34,824 nucleotides of DNA from JAAYBR01 sp033813475 (GTDB lineage Bacteria; Hydrogenedentota; Hydrogenedentia; Hydrogenedentales; CAITNO01): the NCBI GenBank assembly GCA_033813475.1, contig JAPXRP010000023.1:1-34824 (forward strand). Reading direction: 5' to 3'. Below, piece after piece: positions 33,759-34,824 of this stretch. The first letter of the stretch is position 1. Each line of letters opens with the position of its first letter. A program made the translations under genes and the position numbers. The notes under the pieces were generated by a model. That model saw only the letters and a list, made by a program, of their open reading frames with translations, searched no databases and was not told the origin of the DNA.

Positions 33759-34824
33759 TCACCCCGTGAAGTAGAGGTAGACGCCCAGGATCAGCCCCAG
33801 CACGATGCAGGTGTGGATGACATCCCAGCGGTTCCAGCCCGCGCGGATTTCGTCGCGGCCCTCGGCGGTGACGGTGGCGTAGGTCAGGCCGGTGATCCGC
33901 CTCTCGTCGGGCGCGGCGGTGGCGTAGCTCACCACGACCAGGGCGCCGCAGCAGAACACGAACAGGAACACGCAGAAGAGCAGGAAGTTGATCGTGCCGT
34001 AGGCCGCCGCGAGGGCCATCGGCCCGGACAGCGCCTCCAGCGCCGCCGGCTCGAAGCTGTTCGCGTAGACCTGGCACGCCAGCTTGAGCAGGCCCAGGGC
34101 GAAGCCCGCGCCCAGCGCGACGACCGCCCCCGTGCCGTTGAGCCGCTTCCAGAAGACGCCGAGGAAGAACACGGCGGTCATGGGCGGCGCGAGGTAGGCC
34201 TGCACGCTCTGGAGGTACTCGTAGAGCGCCCCGGCCACCAGCTTCATCACGGGGATCCACGCGATGCCGAGCACCACGACGACGGCGGTCACGACGCGCC
34301 CCACCGTCACCAGCTCCCGCTCCGACGCCCGCGGCTTGAGCTTCTGGTAGATGTCCACGGTGAACAGGGTCGAGCAGGAGTTGAACAGGGCGGACAGGGA
34401 GCTCATGAGCGCGGCCAGCAGCCCCGCGATGACCAGCCCCTTCACGCCGACGGGCAGGATCTGCGAGACCAGCGCGGGGAAGGCCTGGTCCGGGCTCTCC
34501 AGCACCAGCAGGTTCTTCTTCGCCAGCGCGTAGGCGATCATCCCCGGCACGATGAACAGGAACACCGGCGTCAGTTTCAGGTAGGCGCCGAAAATGGTGC
34601 CCCGCCGCGCGATGGTCAGGTTGCGCGCCGCCAGCGTCCGCTGCACGATGTACTGGTCCGTGCACCAGTACCACAGCCCCACGATGGGCGCGGCGAAGAG
34701 CATGCCCGGCCACGGGAAGTCCGGGTCGTTCCAGGGCCGCCACATGTTGAAGTGCGTCGGGCCGCACTGCGCCCGCAGCTCGGCCCAGCCGCCCAGATGC
34801 CACAGGCCCAGCGCCGTGATCGTC
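33759..34824 (-). CDS. SGLT-type sodium/solute symporter (SSS family), 5' end outside the window
   Basis: The 355-codon 3' part of a sodium:solute symporter is read from the window edge to a stop at 33759; the start is not in the window. An ATG at 34745 exists, but the frame stays open above it and the extra residues (LWHLGGWAELRAQ, CGPTHFNMWRPWNDPDFPW) are also family-like. GLWYWCTDQYIVQRTLAARN is a strong SGLT signature, followed by MSSLSALFNSCSTLFTVDIY and FFLGVFWKRLNGTGA. About nine transmembrane segments remain. The likely substrate is a sugar, moved into the cell by the sodium gradient; which sugar is unknown. Confidence 0.9.
   Translation of the reverse strand, partial: TITALGLWHLGGWAELRAQCGPTHFNMWRPWNDPDFPWPGMLFAAPIVGLWYWCTDQYIVQRTLAARNLTIARRGTIFGAYLKLTPVFLFIVPGMIAYALAKKNLLVLESPDQAFPALVSQILPVGVKGLVIAGLLAALMSSLSALFNSCSTLFTVDIYQKLKPRASERELVTVGRVVTAVVVVLGIAWIPVMKLVAGALYEYLQSVQAYLAPPMTAVFFLGVFWKRLNGTGAVVALGAGFALGLLKLACQVYANSFEPAALEALSGPMALAAAYGTINFLLFCVFLFVFCCGALVVVSYATAAPDERRITGLTYATVTAEGRDEIRAGWNRWDVIHTCIVLGLILGVYLYFTG

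Overview
This is a very GC-rich bacterial window with 21 protein genes supported by start sites, ribosome-binding sites and family motifs. A DUF1559-type pseudopilin, an ECF sigma factor next to a YfbK-like VWA protein, a class-2 TrpB, a CAB-ordered diheme succinate dehydrogenase/fumarate reductase and several secreted glycoside hydrolases together suggest a PVC-like or Hydrogenedentota-like environmental genome. That placement is inference, because no rRNA or other phylogenetic marker was seen. I saw no tRNA, rRNA, CRISPR array, transposase, integrase or phage gene.

Layout. 1-3888: the start of an exported protein (minus), then a GNAT acetyltransferase and a large secreted sialidase-like/TIM-barrel fusion (plus). 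3917-8185: a four-gene minus-strand cluster, in order of transcription a TolB-like beta-propeller, a lipoprotein, an AlgI-like MBOAT and an AlgJ/AlgX-like SGNH protein, read as an exopolysaccharide O-acetylation system with two unusual partners. 8395-11512: a DUF1559 pseudopilin and a short GH2 beta-mannosidase-like enzyme. 11638-14453: an ECF sigma factor followed 11 nt later by a VWA/YfbK protein whose N-terminus looks like an anti-sigma domain. 14750-18322: two tandem TMTC-like membrane/TPR proteins, ending in a 19-nt tail-to-tail overlap with a GH123-like secreted protein (18304-19962).

20230-23622: sdhCAB with a clear promoter. 23796-24407: a small sulfotransferase-like protein. 24593-25957: stand-alone TrpB2 with promoter and terminator. 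26107-27802: a 48-aa membrane peptide and a membrane-anchored SGNH hydrolase. 28003-30461: an ABC-2 type exporter (ATPase and permease). 30805-33630: a large secreted TIM-barrel protein. 33759-34824: the 3' part of an SGLT-type sodium/sugar symporter that runs off the window.

The most striking non-coding signal is a set of long intergenic palindromes of at least five sequence types. One type is built from 9-nt-period ATGGAC units that run one way and then back as GTCCAT units, and occurs twice (14561-14664 and 33636-33732). The palindromes lie in convergent, divergent, tandem and even intra-operon gaps, so they are not simply terminators. The protein content points to a free-living or particle-attached heterotroph that degrades and modifies glycans, with cell-surface polysaccharide decoration.
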